A DNA stretch of 64,000 nt from Thermoplasmata archaeon (GCA_015063245.1 SUSV01000007.1:1-64000); one strand, 5' to 3'; counted from the stretch's first letter, positions 1-7,689 are shown. The notes: generated by a model from the sequence alone, not told the origin. Translations and numbers: made by a program.

Positions 1-69
1 ATGATGAGTTTGATAGAAGCCGGATGTAAGTATCGAGGTTCGCCGAGATATTCAGTCCTGGCTTACTAA
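1..69 (+). CDS. Possible 3' end of an upstream gene (partial)
   Basis: An open frame runs from the first base to a TAA at 67-69 and would end in the residues GSPRYSVLAY. It may be the tail of a gene that starts outside the window, or a chance frame. The stretch is too short to assign a family, and nothing here shows a start or a ribosome binding site. It is listed only so that the left edge is accounted for. Confidence 0.3.
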   Translation: MMSLIEAGCKYRGSPRYSVLAY

Positions 70-168
70 AGTTATTTGACGTCGCTGGAGTGTGATCTAG
101 CAGTTAAACAGGTTTCGTATGAAATTTCTCATCTTTACTTTTTTATTCATTATTCATATCATGCCAAT

Positions 169-807
169 ATGATTCATCTCATCCAACCGTGTTATCCGTT
201 CGATTCGAATTCATATCTCATTACCGGTGATAGGAATTTTCTTATCGATGCAGGAACCGGATTGAACTCGGAGTATCTTTCCGATTCTGTAAGAAGGATC
301 ATCGGTACAGATGGGGTCTTGGATGGGATTCTCCTTACGCATTGTCATGCCGATCATATAGGTGGGGTTCCGTATTTGGTCCAGGTTTTCGGATGCAAAG
401 TCTATGCTGGCTATGCTGATGCAGAGGCTATACGCCTTGCTGATGACAGATATACGCTCGCCAGTGATTTCGATCTGATGATTCCTTCCATCCCTGTTGA
501 GGATCTTCATCAAGATGACATTATCGATATCGGAGAGCACAGATTTCGTGTGATAGAGACGCCAGGCCATACGAAGGGCGGAGTCTGCTTTTATGATGAG
601 ATCTCCCAGTCATTATTCTCCGGAGATACGGTCTTCACCAATGGTGTAGGGCGTACAGACTTCGACGGAGGATCCGTAACGGCTTTAAGAAATTCTATAA
701 AATACTTGATAGCTATGGCCGTGAAGGATATGTATCCTGGGCATGGCCATCCGACTAACGATGGTCATGCAGCGATCATGAGAGGACTACAAGTAGTAGG
801 TGATTAA
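169..807 (+). CDS. MBL-fold (metallo-beta-lactamase) hydrolase
   Basis: This is a cytosolic metal-dependent hydrolase of the glyoxalase II-like MBL family; the substrate is unknown. The signature HCHADHIGG supplies the first zinc ligands, ETPGHTKGG the next histidine, SGDTVF the bridging aspartate and PGHGHP the last histidine, so the active site is complete. The ORF track begins at a TTG at 76, but family similarity begins only near MIHLIQP, so I place the start at ATG 169, giving about 212 residues, normal for a single-domain member. It abuts the next gene directly: its TAA is followed at once by that gene's GTG. That suggests one transcript with the two genes downstream. Hydroxyacylglutathione hydrolase is a possible database name but is not proven. 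Confidence 0.85.
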   Translation: MIHLIQPCYPFDSNSYLITGDRNFLIDAGTGLNSEYLSDSVRRIIGTDGVLDGILLTHCHADHIGGVPYLVQVFGCKVYAGYADAEAIRLADDRYTLASDFDLMIPSIPVEDLHQDDIIDIGEHRFRVIETPGHTKGGVCFYDEISQSLFSGDTVFTNGVGRTDFDGGSVTALRNSIKYLIAMAVKDMYPGHGHPTNDGHAAIMRGLQVVGD

Positions 808-1446
808 GTGAAGGTAATCAAGTGTGACTATTCGAACGGTTTCGGAGATCAGTGCGAAGAAGCTGTAAAGGAAGCAGCCGAAGCCATCTGTGCAGGTAAG
901 CTTGTTGTTTACCCTACAGAGACTGTTTATGGCATCGGAGCCGACATCTACAATGAGACTGCTGTGAAGAACCTCTACCTGACTAAGAAGAGGCCTTTCG
1001 ACATGCCCCTTTCAGTCGCTGTATCCGATATCAAGATGCTAGAGAAGGTAGCTGTCCTCAACGAGAACGCGGACAAGCTGGCCAAGGCATTCTTCCCCGG
1101 ACCTCTCACCATCATCGTCAAGAAGCAGCCCAGCGTCCCCGACATCGTCACATCCTCATCTCAGAAGGTCGGTATCCGTATCCCTGATAACAGGTTCGCT
1201 CTTGAGCTCATAAAGCGCACCGGGCCGATCATCACGACCTCGGCCAATCTTCATTCGCATCCCGATGCCATCAATGTCGATGCAGCCATCAAGGATTTCG
1301 ATTCAGCTGTCGATGTGTACATCGATGCCGGTGCGTGTAACCTCGGTAAGCCCTCCACTATCGTATGGCTGATGGACGATCAGTTTGAGATCATCCGTCA
1401 GGGAGCGATATCCGAAAAACAGATCATGGAAGTCTTAGAATGCTGA
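808..1446 (+). CDS. L-threonylcarbamoyladenylate synthase (Sua5/YrdC/TsaC family)
   Basis: This enzyme makes threonylcarbamoyl-AMP from threonine, bicarbonate and ATP, the first step of the universal t6A37 modification of ANN-decoding tRNAs. The YrdC-fold signatures are visible: KLVVYPTETVYGIGAD near residue 30, KKRPFDMPL for the nucleotide pocket, FFPGPLTIIVKK, and RIPDNRFALELI followed by ITTSAN. At 212 residues it is the short TsaC-like form, without the C-terminal Sua5 domain. It starts with GTG immediately after the preceding stop and overlaps the next gene by 7 bases, so the three genes look co-transcribed. The family assignment is firm; I give no symbol because archaeal naming varies between sua5, tsaC and yrdC. 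Confidence 0.93.
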   Translation: MKVIKCDYSNGFGDQCEEAVKEAAEAICAGKLVVYPTETVYGIGADIYNETAVKNLYLTKKRPFDMPLSVAVSDIKMLEKVAVLNENADKLAKAFFPGPLTIIVKKQPSVPDIVTSSSQKVGIRIPDNRFALELIKRTGPIITTSANLHSHPDAINVDAAIKDFDSAVDVYIDAGACNLGKPSTIVWLMDDQFEIIRQGAISEKQIMEVLEC

Positions 1447-2330
1447 GTCCTGAAGATTTAGAGAAGCTTCGTAAAGCAGGAAGGGTCTCCGCAGAGGCCA
1501 GGGAATTGGGCCTCTCCATGTGCGAGCCCGGAGTGAAGCTCTACGATGTCGCACAGGAGGTCGAAGGATACATCCGCAAGCACGGATGCAAGCTGGCATT
1601 CCCCTGCAATATCAGCAGGAATGAGATTGCGGCACATTACACCCCCAGCTGTACGGATGCGTCTGTATTCGAGATTGGGGACATCGTGAAGATCGATTGC
1701 GGGGGGATCCTCGACGGTTACATCGGAGATACCGCAGGTACTGTAGAGGTCGGATCCCGCAGCCATACGGACCTCGTCGAGATCAGCAAGACCGCAAGGA
1801 ACACGGTCGCCGAGTTCATCGGAGAGGGGGTCCCGCTCTGTGAGATCGGACGTGCAGTCGAGATGACGATGCACAAGGCCGGATTCAACCCTATTGTCAA
1901 CCTTTGCGGGCATCAGATCGCACAGAACAACCTGCATGCAGGATTCTCTGTTCCCAACTACGATAACGGGGACGATTACAAGCTCGAATCGGGAACGATC
2001 GTCGCCATCGAGCCTTTTGCCACAGATGGTAAGGGACAGATCAAGAACGGCAAGCCGGGAAACATCGTCCGCATACTCAGGGAGAGGCCTCTGGCCGATC
2101 CGAAGGACCAGGAATTCTTCGAGTACGTCAAGGAGGAATTCTTCCAGCAGCCGTTCTGTGCCAGGAGCTGCGATTTCCCCGATGCGGAGAAGCGCGTCAA
2201 GAGTCTCATCCGCCACGGTATCCTTTCGAGCTATGCAGAGCTCGTGGAGGTGTCCGGAGGTCTCGTTTCTCAGCACGAATATACCTTCTACATAGACGGT
2301 AAACGCGGTGAGGTTACCACCCTCCCGTAA
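1440..2330 (+). CDS. map: Methionine aminopeptidase, type II (archaeal)
   Basis: Methionine aminopeptidase removes the initiator methionine from nascent proteins. The pita-bread fold ligands can be seen in order: the two aspartates in KIDCGGILDGYIGDTAGTVE, the histidine in LCGHQIAQNNLHAG, the glutamate in AIEPFATDG and the last glutamate near the C terminus in SQHEYTFYID. At 296 residues with an inserted helical region before the last glutamate, it matches archaeal type II enzymes. The start overlaps the tsaC-like gene by 7 bases. A tRNA-Leu gene follows about 35 bases downstream on the same strand. All metal ligands appear intact, so the gene should be functional. Confidence 0.94.
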   Translation: MLSPEDLEKLRKAGRVSAEARELGLSMCEPGVKLYDVAQEVEGYIRKHGCKLAFPCNISRNEIAAHYTPSCTDASVFEIGDIVKIDCGGILDGYIGDTAGTVEVGSRSHTDLVEISKTARNTVAEFIGEGVPLCEIGRAVEMTMHKAGFNPIVNLCGHQIAQNNLHAGFSVPNYDNGDDYKLESGTIVAIEPFATDGKGQIKNGKPGNIVRILRERPLADPKDQEFFEYVKEEFFQQPFCARSCDFPDAEKRVKSLIRHGILSSYAELVEVSGGLVSQHEYTFYIDGKRGEVTTLP

Positions 2331-2364
2331 ACATTTTAATGAAACTTCCCTTACACCCGCATAA

Positions 2365-2452
2365 GCTGAAGTTGCCAAGCCTGGTCAAAGGCGAGGGACT
2401 CAAGATCCCTTCTCGTAGGAGTTCGCCGGTTCGAATCCGGTCTTCAGCACCA
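2365..2452 (+). tRNA. tRNA-Leu (anticodon CAA)
   Basis: The acceptor arms GCTGAAG and CTTCAGC pair perfectly, followed by discriminator A and an encoded CCA. The anticodon arm is AGGGA-CTCAAGA-TCCCT, giving anticodon CAA, and the T arm is GCCGG-TTCGAAT-CCGGT. A long variable arm (TCTCGTAGGAGTT) marks it as a class II tRNA, consistent with leucine. No intron is seen. Confidence 0.95.
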
Positions 2453-2537
2453 TACTTTTCTTCAGACCATTCTGGATTAGCAGAAGTATTCATACCCTAG
2501 GTTTCGTACAATCGATCAAAAGAATGGAAAAGGTTTG

Positions 2538-2559
2538 AGAGGTGTCTTGCGACACCTCT
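2538..2559 (-). terminator. Hairpin terminator after the ammonium transporter gene
   Basis: A perfect 9-bp stem (AGAGGTGTC / GACACCTCT) with a 4-base loop lies just beyond the transporter stop codon on the minus strand and is followed by a short T-rich stretch. The placement suggests an mRNA 3' end, although archaeal termination usually depends mainly on the U-rich tract. Confidence 0.55.
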
Positions 2560-2572
2560 ATGGATTATGATC

Positions 2573-3832
2573 TCAGAGCTTAGCGATCTCGTCAGGGCAC
2601 TCGGTCCTGATGAAGTCGTAATCATCGCTGAACATCTCCATCTCCTTGCCCTTGGTGAGCTTCATGATGATTCCAGTGATGAATCCGCCTACGAGTGAGA
2701 TTGCGAAGACGATGACAGCCATGGCGATGGTTGCAACAGCCTTTGCAGTCGCATCATCGAAGGGTGCCGCTGTACTCTCTCCGCAGACCAGGATGAGGAT
2801 GGTACAGAGGATTGCTCCGGTCCATCCAGCCATTCCGTGGAGGTTGTGAACTCCCATGACATCCAGAACTCCGAGTTTGCCGCACAGTTTGGGCTGGAGG
2901 TAGATGAAACAGAGAGCGGATACGATTCCTGCGATGATACCGACGATCAGGGCAACCCAAGGTCCGATGAGGACGAGAGGTGCTCCGATTGCGACGGGTC
3001 CTGCGAGCATCGCGTATGTGTATGTGAGAGGGTTGACCTTCTTCTGGCATACCATACATACGACGTATGCACTGACGACTGATCCGATTCCTGCCATGTA
3101 ACAGGTCATGATTCCCCACATGAACTGGTCTGCAGGGAGGAATGCACAAACGAATGTAGGCCAGAGGACCCAAAGGACCATACTGGCGAGCCAGACGAAT
3201 GATACGCTGTGTGTGGTGACGTTCATAGGCTCGTTGAATGCCTCTTTGACCCTGAGGGCGAGACATACACCAAGTCCGAAGTATGCTGCGCACATGTGGA
3301 CCATGATCGATCCACCGGTATCGAGTGCTGTTGTGTCCATGATCTCGAATGAAAGGACCATCCACTCAACTGCACAGTATACGACTGCGAACGCGATTCC
3401 TCCGAGGAAGTACTGCCACTGTTTGACAGTTCCAAGGAAGACTCCGATAGCGATGACATATGTGATAGCGCAGATAACTGCACCGAGCATAAGGTCCTGT
3501 CCCCACTCTGTTGCGAAGATCGCTTCATCGTAGTAAGGCCAGAACTCGTGGATTCCGCAGTATACAAGGTAGCTTGATGCTGCAGACAGGAGAACTGCAA
3601 GGCAGACTCCCCATTCGAATTTCTTGATGAAGATCATCAGGAATGCAACCATCATCAGCATGAACCAAACGCCGATGTTCTTGAAGAACTTCAAGGCTTC
3701 ATCCCCGACATCACCATGGGAAATGTAGTCTGTTGTAGCATCGAGGGGCTGTATGAATACAACCGACAGGATACCCATCAGGGCTACACTCAGCACCATG
3801 GCTAGTGCCAAGATTTTCTTGTTGTTAATCAT
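2573..3832 (-). CDS. Ammonium transporter, Rh/Amt family
   Basis: This is an integral membrane channel of 419 residues for NH3/NH4+, with a cleavable-looking N-terminal hydrophobic segment and about eleven further membrane segments. The twin histidines of the Amt pore are present: H179 in GGSIMVHMCAAYFGL and H329 in GVHNLHGMAG. The flanking sequences (HMCAAYFGL, VHNLHGM) look more like Rh glycoproteins than bacterial AmtB. No GlnK/GlnB gene is next to it. It lies downstream of mtmC-mtmB on the same strand but behind a separate terminator and promoter. Demethylation of monomethylamine releases ammonia, so the neighbourhood suggests ammonia export or retrieval linked to methylotrophy; uptake of methylamine itself is a second possibility. 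Its mRNA carries a long structured leader, annotated separately. Confidence 0.9.
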   Translation of the reverse strand: MINNKKILALAMVLSVALMGILSVVFIQPLDATTDYISHGDVGDEALKFFKNIGVWFMLMMVAFLMIFIKKFEWGVCLAVLLSAASSYLVYCGIHEFWPYYDEAIFATEWGQDLMLGAVICAITYVIAIGVFLGTVKQWQYFLGGIAFAVVYCAVEWMVLSFEIMDTTALDTGGSIMVHMCAAYFGLGVCLALRVKEAFNEPMNVTTHSVSFVWLASMVLWVLWPTFVCAFLPADQFMWGIMTCYMAGIGSVVSAYVVCMVCQKKVNPLTYTYAMLAGPVAIGAPLVLIGPWVALIVGIIAGIVSALCFIYLQPKLCGKLGVLDVMGVHNLHGMAGWTGAILCTILILVCGESTAAPFDDATAKAVATIAMAVIVFAISLVGGFITGIIMKLTKGKEMEMFSDDYDFIRTECPDEIAKL

Positions 3833-4062
3833 TTTTTACACCTTTGATTTTTCAAAGGATCAAGAGTGTCCTGTTAGCCGACTTTCGTCATCGCTTACCG
3901 GTCTTTTCCCTAAACCGGAGTGGGTAGACGGGGATTCAGATTCTAGGCTCCGTCAGCTAGTCGGATCCGAACCTTTCATCCCGCCAGCGATGATACTGGC
4001 ACATCAGCCAGTATCAGCTAACGTTCATCACTCTTTGTTCCTTTCCTTTGTAGGTCCTACCC
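3833..4062 (-). promoter_or_regulatory. Structured 5' leader RNA of the ammonium transporter (candidate riboswitch or regulatory RNA)
   Basis: About 230 bases between a TATA box and the transporter start are GC-rich and highly foldable, in contrast to the AT-rich DNA upstream. Visible helices on the RNA strand are CGTTAGC/GCTGGCG enclosing GATACTGGC/GCCAGTATC, CCGGT/ACCGG, a GAC-GAAA-GTC tetraloop, GGGTAG/CTACCC, and a long-range AAGAGTG/CACTCTT that would cross the previous pair. GTTAGC can also pair with a distant GCTAAC, so alternative folds exist. The last element is a hairpin covering the ribosome binding site. I do not recognise the class. Confidence 0.6.
3841..3858 (-). promoter_or_regulatory. 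Hairpin sequestering the transporter ribosome binding site
   Basis: A perfect 7-bp stem (CCTTTGA / TCAAAGG) with an AAAA loop ends 9 bases before the ATG. Its 3' arm contains the AAAGG of the likely Shine-Dalgarno AAAGGTG, so folding would hide the ribosome binding site and opening would expose it. Confidence 0.6.
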
Positions 4063-4084
4063 GGAAAAAGAATTGAATCCTACG

Positions 4085-4092
4085 ATATTTAT
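4085..4092 (-). promoter_or_regulatory. TATA box for the transporter leader transcript
   Basis: On the minus strand the sequence GCATAAATATCG provides a TATA element about 25-30 bases before the start of the GC-rich leader. The 260 bases further upstream (4093-4350) are AT-rich; beyond this promoter I see no gene in them. Confidence 0.5.
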
Positions 4093-4350
4093 GCATTTCT
4101 AATTTTATCTAATTTAGTTTTAACTAAATTAATAATATTATTATTTTAATCCCTTGTTATTAATAATCAAAATCGATTAAAATCATCAATATAGCCAGCA
4201 TGTTCAGAACTTATGATGTAATAATATTGATAAATCAACTTTTTCTGTTGAATTAAGTTGCGATTTTTTGACAATTTTTTCTTGAAAATTAATAATCGTT
4301 GGATGTAACTTGTACACAAATGATCTGATAGAAAAAAGGTAAAGGGTTTG

Positions 4351-4370
4351 GTGCCCGGTTGCCCGGGCAC
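4351..4370 (-). terminator. Terminator after mtmB
   Basis: A perfect 8-bp GC-rich stem (GTGCCCGG / CCGGGCAC) with a 4-base loop lies 23 bases after the mtmB stop on the minus strand and is followed by CAAACCCTTTACCTTTTTT, a U-rich tract when transcribed. It separates mtmCB from the transporter unit. Confidence 0.7.
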
Positions 4371-4393
4371 AGGTGACAGTTAGACCTCCAGAA

Positions 4394-5833
4394 TCAGTAT
4401 CTGTAGTTCTTGGGGTCGTCGTATCCGCCGTACATGACACCGGTGTTGTAGGGGGTGATCTGGAATCCCCAGTCGGCCATGCGGGCGAGTGCCTTGTCGT
4501 AGACCTCGAGGTACTCCTTGGTGGGCCTGACGGTCTTGACGTCGTAGCACTCCTGGAAGGTCTTTCCGAGGTCAGCGGAGGTGTACTGAGGCTGGTACCA
4601 GTCAACCATCTTCTGAAGGATCTCGTTAACCTCAGGGATCTTCATTCCGGCTGTCTGAGCTGCTGCCTCTCCCATGACACGGGCCTCCATTCCGGTGGTC
4701 TTGTCCTGGACAACTCCCTTTGCGACTGCGGATCCGGAGAGGAGCTCTCTTCCGGAAGCGGTGTCACAGATTGCCTGTGCTGCTGTCTCGATCAGTCCCA
4801 TCTCTGTGCAGGGTCCTGCGACAGGGTAGTACTGGTTTGCCAGAAGGAGGTCGGTGTTGTTGTCGATTGCCGCACATGCGTGTCCTGCAACCTGGAGGGT
4901 CTCCTTAGCCATGGTTGTTCCCCACCTGATGTGGATAGGTCCGTCGAGGTGGAAGTTACCGGAGAAGAGTCCGAAGGATGCGAGTGTTGTTGCGACATCA
5001 CAGATTGCTGTCTCCTCGAGGTTACCGCAGTATCCACCGAAGATAGGCATCTGCTCGATCATGATGACATCTCCAGAGATGGTCCATCCTGCGAGCATGT
5101 TGAGTCCGGTCATATCCATCTTCAGCTCGTTGAGCTGTGAGCACTCGTGGGCGTCTGTGATCCTGTGTCCTGCGTTGGGGCAGTCTGCGACGAGACGTGC
5201 TGCCTCGGACAGAGGTGTCTCAGGTCCCTATACTCCGAGTCCGGGCCTCTGGGCTCTGATCCTTGCTTCCTTGGTTGCCCTGAGCTCCTGCATTGTAGCA
5301 CGAATCTCGTAGGGTGTCTTTGACTTTGCGGGCTTGCCCTCGACAGTGGTCATGACTCCGTTAACGAGGTCGTCAACGATTCCCTCCTGTGCGTAGGACT
5401 GCATGATCTGGACGAAGACGTCCTCAGAGATAGGGGATCCGGTAGGTCCTCCCTGGATGACGGGCTTGATAGGTGCGTTTCCGTGACGGGGGTAGAACCT
5501 TGCGACATCTCTTCCCTCTCCGAGAATGATCTTTTTGGGTGCCCTCTTGATTCCCTCCCAGATTTCCTCTTCCGTGAACTTCATGACACGGCCGAGGTCC
5601 TGGCAGTAGAATCCGCAGGTGCACAGCATGTCGAGACCAGCCTGGAACAGGTTGTTCTTTGTCTCGTTGTCCTCGGGGACGAATGCTCCGCCGAAGTCGA
5701 GCTTGTACTTCTCCTTCATTGCGGTTGCGGTCTCAGGGATGATTTTGTAATCCCAGTCTGCCTCAGGTGTCTTCTTTCCCTTGATGAATCTCTCGTAGAC
5801 ATCAGTGATTGTCAAGAATCTTGTTGCTGCCAT
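4394..5833 (-). CDS. mtmB: Monomethylamine:corrinoid methyltransferase MtmB with in-frame UAG (pyrrolysine)
   Basis: MtmB transfers the methyl group of monomethylamine to the corrinoid of MtmC in methanogenesis. The ORF track shows two pieces, 5228-5833 and 4394-5119, but the frame is continuous through a single TAG at 5228-5230. Reading that codon as pyrrolysine gives a 479-residue protein with Pyl at position 202, the known position in Methanosarcina MtmB, in the context RPGLGV-O-GPETPL. Other family sequences are intact: QGGPTGSPISEDVF, EQMPIFGGYCG, DGPIHIRWG and NQYYPVAGPCTEM. The C terminus is about 20 residues longer than the typical 458. It lies 27 bases downstream of mtmC and ends in a hairpin terminator. 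The pyl genes needed for decoding are not in this window. Confidence 0.96.
5228..5230 (-). other. UAG codon read as pyrrolysine
   Basis: The plus-strand bases CTA are TAG on the coding strand. The codon falls exactly at mtmB codon 202 between two regions that both match MtmB, which supports readthrough rather than termination. Confidence 0.93.
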
Positions 5834-5860
5834 TTTTAATCACCTAGATTTTTATCAAGT

Positions 5861-6499
5861 TCAGTTTCCGGTGAGTTTGTCAACGAGTCCGATGATCTCG
5901 TTTGCGGTCTCAGAGTATCCGTCTGCTCCGATCTCGTCGCACCACTCTTTGGAACAGGGTGCTCCTCCGAAGATTGCCTTGTAAGGGGCCTCCATCTCTT
6001 TGATGGTCTCGACGATCTCTCTCTGGGACTCGAGTGTGGTTGTCATGAGTGCAGATCCACCGCAAACCTGTGCGTTGTTCTCCTCTGCAGCGTCCATGAA
6101 GTCCATAGCGGATGCATCGGGTCCGAGGTCGATAACGTTGTATCCAGCTCCCCTGAGCATTGCACAGCAGACGTTCTTTCCGATCTCGTGGATGTCTCCC
6201 TCGACGGTTCCCATGACGACGGTTCCCTTGAGGTTTCCGGATCCGGCTTCCATGAGGGGCTTGAGGATGTTGAGTGCTGCTTCCATTGTCTTGGATGCTG
6301 CAACGACCTGGGGCAGGTAGATCTCAGCCTTGTCGAACCTGACTCCAATCGTCTCCATTCCCTTTCCGAGTCCGCTTCCGATGATCTCTCCGATATCCAT
6401 CTTAGCATCGATTGCCTTCTGGGTTGCTTCCTGGGCAAGTTTGATGTTCCATGTCTCGACCGCTGTCTTAAGATCAGCGAGAATCTGTTCGTTTGCCAT
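5861..6499 (-). CDS. mtmC: Monomethylamine corrinoid protein MtmC
   Basis: This is a cytosolic cobamide-binding protein that accepts the methyl group from MtmB and passes it to the MtbA-type methyltransferase for coenzyme M methylation. The N-terminal helical bundle covers about residues 1-85. The B12-binding Rossmann domain follows, with EGDIHEIGKN (its histidine is the lower cobalt ligand), then GGSALMTTT and GGAPCSKEWCDEIGADGYS. At 212 residues the length is typical. It is the first gene of the mtmCB operon. A strong Shine-Dalgarno (AAGGAGG) lies before the ATG, and a TATA box sits about 55 bases upstream. Confidence 0.96.
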   Translation of the reverse strand: MANEQILADLKTAVETWNIKLAQEATQKAIDAKMDIGEIIGSGLGKGMETIGVRFDKAEIYLPQVVAASKTMEAALNILKPLMEAGSGNLKGTVVMGTVEGDIHEIGKNVCCAMLRGAGYNVIDLGPDASAMDFMDAAEENNAQVCGGSALMTTTLESQREIVETIKEMEAPYKAIFGGAPCSKEWCDEIGADGYSETANEIIGLVDKLTGN

Positions 6500-6554
6500 T
6501 TATTTTCCTCCTTAGATTAGGTTTCCCTACTCTGATTATGAAACCAGTCCATGA

Positions 6555-6565
6555 GTATATATAGA
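6555..6565 (-). promoter_or_regulatory. TATA box of the mtmCB operon
   Basis: The minus strand reads CTATATATACT here, about 25 bases before a purine-rich likely transcription start and about 55 bases before the mtmC ATG. It is the best TATA match in the intergenic region. Confidence 0.6.
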
Positions 6566-6643
6566 TTTTCATTAAAAATTTGGGACGATAGAAGTAGAAA
6601 AATGATTTTCAGCGTATTTTGGCTGTTTTTGTTGGCGGATATG

Positions 6644-6666
6644 TATGGATGGATGCAATATCCATA
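6644..6666. repeat. Inverted repeat TATGGAT-N9-ATCCATA upstream of the mtmC promoter
   Basis: The two 7-bp arms are perfect and lie about 80 bp upstream of the mtmC TATA box. A related element, ATGGAT-AC-ATCCAT, followed by another TATCCA, occurs at about 6781-6802. Repeated occurrences of the same half-site suggest binding by a regulator. Confidence 0.4.
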
Positions 6667-6780
6667 TTTTTGACTAGCCAGCAGTTTGGAATGTACATAT
6701 TCGGACATGTAAAATATCTCATCCAATCATTAAAACAACGCGGTCAAAGAAATCGATTTACAGGATTAACATCTGGTTGT

Positions 6781-6802
6781 ATGGATACATCCATCTGTAT
6801 CC
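6781..6802. repeat. Second ATGGAT/ATCCAT inverted repeat in the mtmC-rps13 intergenic region
   Basis: ATGGATACATCCAT is a perfect 6-bp inverted repeat with a 2-base spacer, followed a few bases later by a further TATCCA half-site. It shares its half-site with the element at 6644-6666. Confidence 0.35.
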
Positions 6803-6921
6803 ACCCCCATTTTTTACATATATAAAGTTAACTATAAGCAAAAAAGATGCCTTTATAAATTTTTTGTTTTGTCGCGTCTACCCAGCACTTTATATTGAGG
6901 ACTCCTCATTTATGTTGGATG

Positions 6922-7040
6922 TATAATTCAACTGATTTTCCTACACTGCCGTATTCCGGGCCCGAGCATAGGCTGCTGTAGGCATGGGGTTATGACGGCA
7001 GTTTTCCTGAGAATCATGCGGAGTTAACTTGTCTATTACT
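6922..7040 (+). other. Foldable intergenic segment (possible small RNA or leader)
   Basis: TATA-like elements CTTTATAAAT (about 6850) and CTTTATATTG (about 6889) precede a segment with a perfect 8-bp stem ACTGCCGT/ACGGCAGT (6945-6952 with 6994-7001), extended by GATT/AATC and AACT/AGTT pairs. CCTACA can alternatively pair with TGTAGG inside the loop. No open frame of note is present. I do not recognise a known RNA family and do not claim one. Confidence 0.3.
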
Positions 7041-7067
7041 AATAAAGGCAGTTTATCTTCCCATAAT

Positions 7068-7204
7068 ATTATAAGTAAAAGGCGCATCGGGTCGCTTACG
7101 TAAACTCAGGACCCACTCTCCAACGAGTGAAAACTGAGAGCTCTTTCCGGAAGGAAGAGAGCTTGAGCAAATCCCTTCGGGGATCATTTACGGAGGAATG
7201 AAAA
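7068..7204 (+). promoter_or_regulatory. Promoter and structured leader of the rps13 operon
   Basis: A TATA-like ATTATAAG at about 7068-7075 is followed by about 100 bases of leader. It contains CTCAG/CTGAG enclosing CACTC/GAGTG, a hairpin AGCTCTTTCC/GGAA-AGAGCT at 7139-7163, and ATCCC-TTCG-GGGAT at 7171-7184. A strong Shine-Dalgarno GGAGG lies at 7192-7196. Such a leader would suit feedback control by a ribosomal protein such as uS4. Confidence 0.45.
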
Positions 7205-7678
7205 ATGGCCAAAGCGAAGAAAGACTCGCAGCAGACCGAGGATGAGAACTTCAACTACATCGTCCGTATCGTCAACTCCGATATCGACGGTCAGAAGAGA
7301 ACAGTCATCGGTCTCCAGAGCATCAAAGGAGTCGGAAAGAGGGTCGCACAGATCGTCGCCAAGAAAGCAGGCGTCGACCCCACAGTCAAGATGGGATCCC
7401 TCCCCGAAGAGAAAGTCAAAGAGATCGAAGCACTCGTCAAATCCTACGTCGAGTACGCCCCCACATGGGCAATCAACAGGCAGATGGATTACGAGACCGG
7501 AGCTGACATGCACCTTTTCGGTCAGGACCTCGAGATCATCCAGAAAGAGGATGTCAACAGAATGAAGATGATCCGCTGCTACCGCGGAATCAGGCACGAG
7601 GGACACCACAAGGTAAGGGGTCAGAGGACTCGTTCGAACGGCAGACACGGACTCACAATGGGAGTCTCCAAGAAATGA
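7205..7678 (+). CDS. rps13: 30S ribosomal protein uS13
   Basis: This small-subunit head protein contacts the P-site tRNA and bridges to the large subunit. The helix-two-turn-helix region (LQSIKGVGKRVAQIVAKKAG) and the basic C terminus (CYRGIRHEGHHKVRGQRTRS) are characteristic. At 157 residues with an N-terminal extension it is the archaeal form. It is the first gene of the rps13-rps4-rps11-rpoD operon, 11 bases before rps4, and has a consensus Shine-Dalgarno. Confidence 0.98.
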   Translation: MAKAKKDSQQTEDENFNYIVRIVNSDIDGQKRTVIGLQSIKGVGKRVAQIVAKKAGVDPTVKMGSLPEEKVKEIEALVKSYVEYAPTWAINRQMDYETGADMHLFGQDLEIIQKEDVNRMKMIRCYRGIRHEGHHKVRGQRTRSNGRHGLTMGVSKK

Positions 7679-7689
7679 AGGTGGTTTAA

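Noticed and set aside
3833-4062. Leader of the ammonium transporter as a cobalamin riboswitch
   Set aside because: Short matches to the cobalamin core (CCACT, GGGAA, GATGA, AAGTC, AGGAC) appear in the right order, but the 5' half of the consensus is missing and GGGAA lies inside a CCGGT/ACCGG loop, which does not fit the known fold. I leave the class open.
3833-4062. Same segment as RNase P or SRP RNA
   Set aside because: The conserved RNase P elements and the SRP helix 8 motif are not present on either strand, and the position with an RBS-covering hairpin fits a leader better.
4373-5140. 255-residue plus-strand ORF opposite mtmB
   Set aside because: It is antisense to the clearly recognised mtmB and is a Ser/Val/Cys/Leu-rich shadow without family features.
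4394-5833. mtmB as a pseudogene broken by a nonsense codon
   Set aside because: The only in-frame stop is UAG at the known pyrrolysine position, and both flanks are fully conserved.
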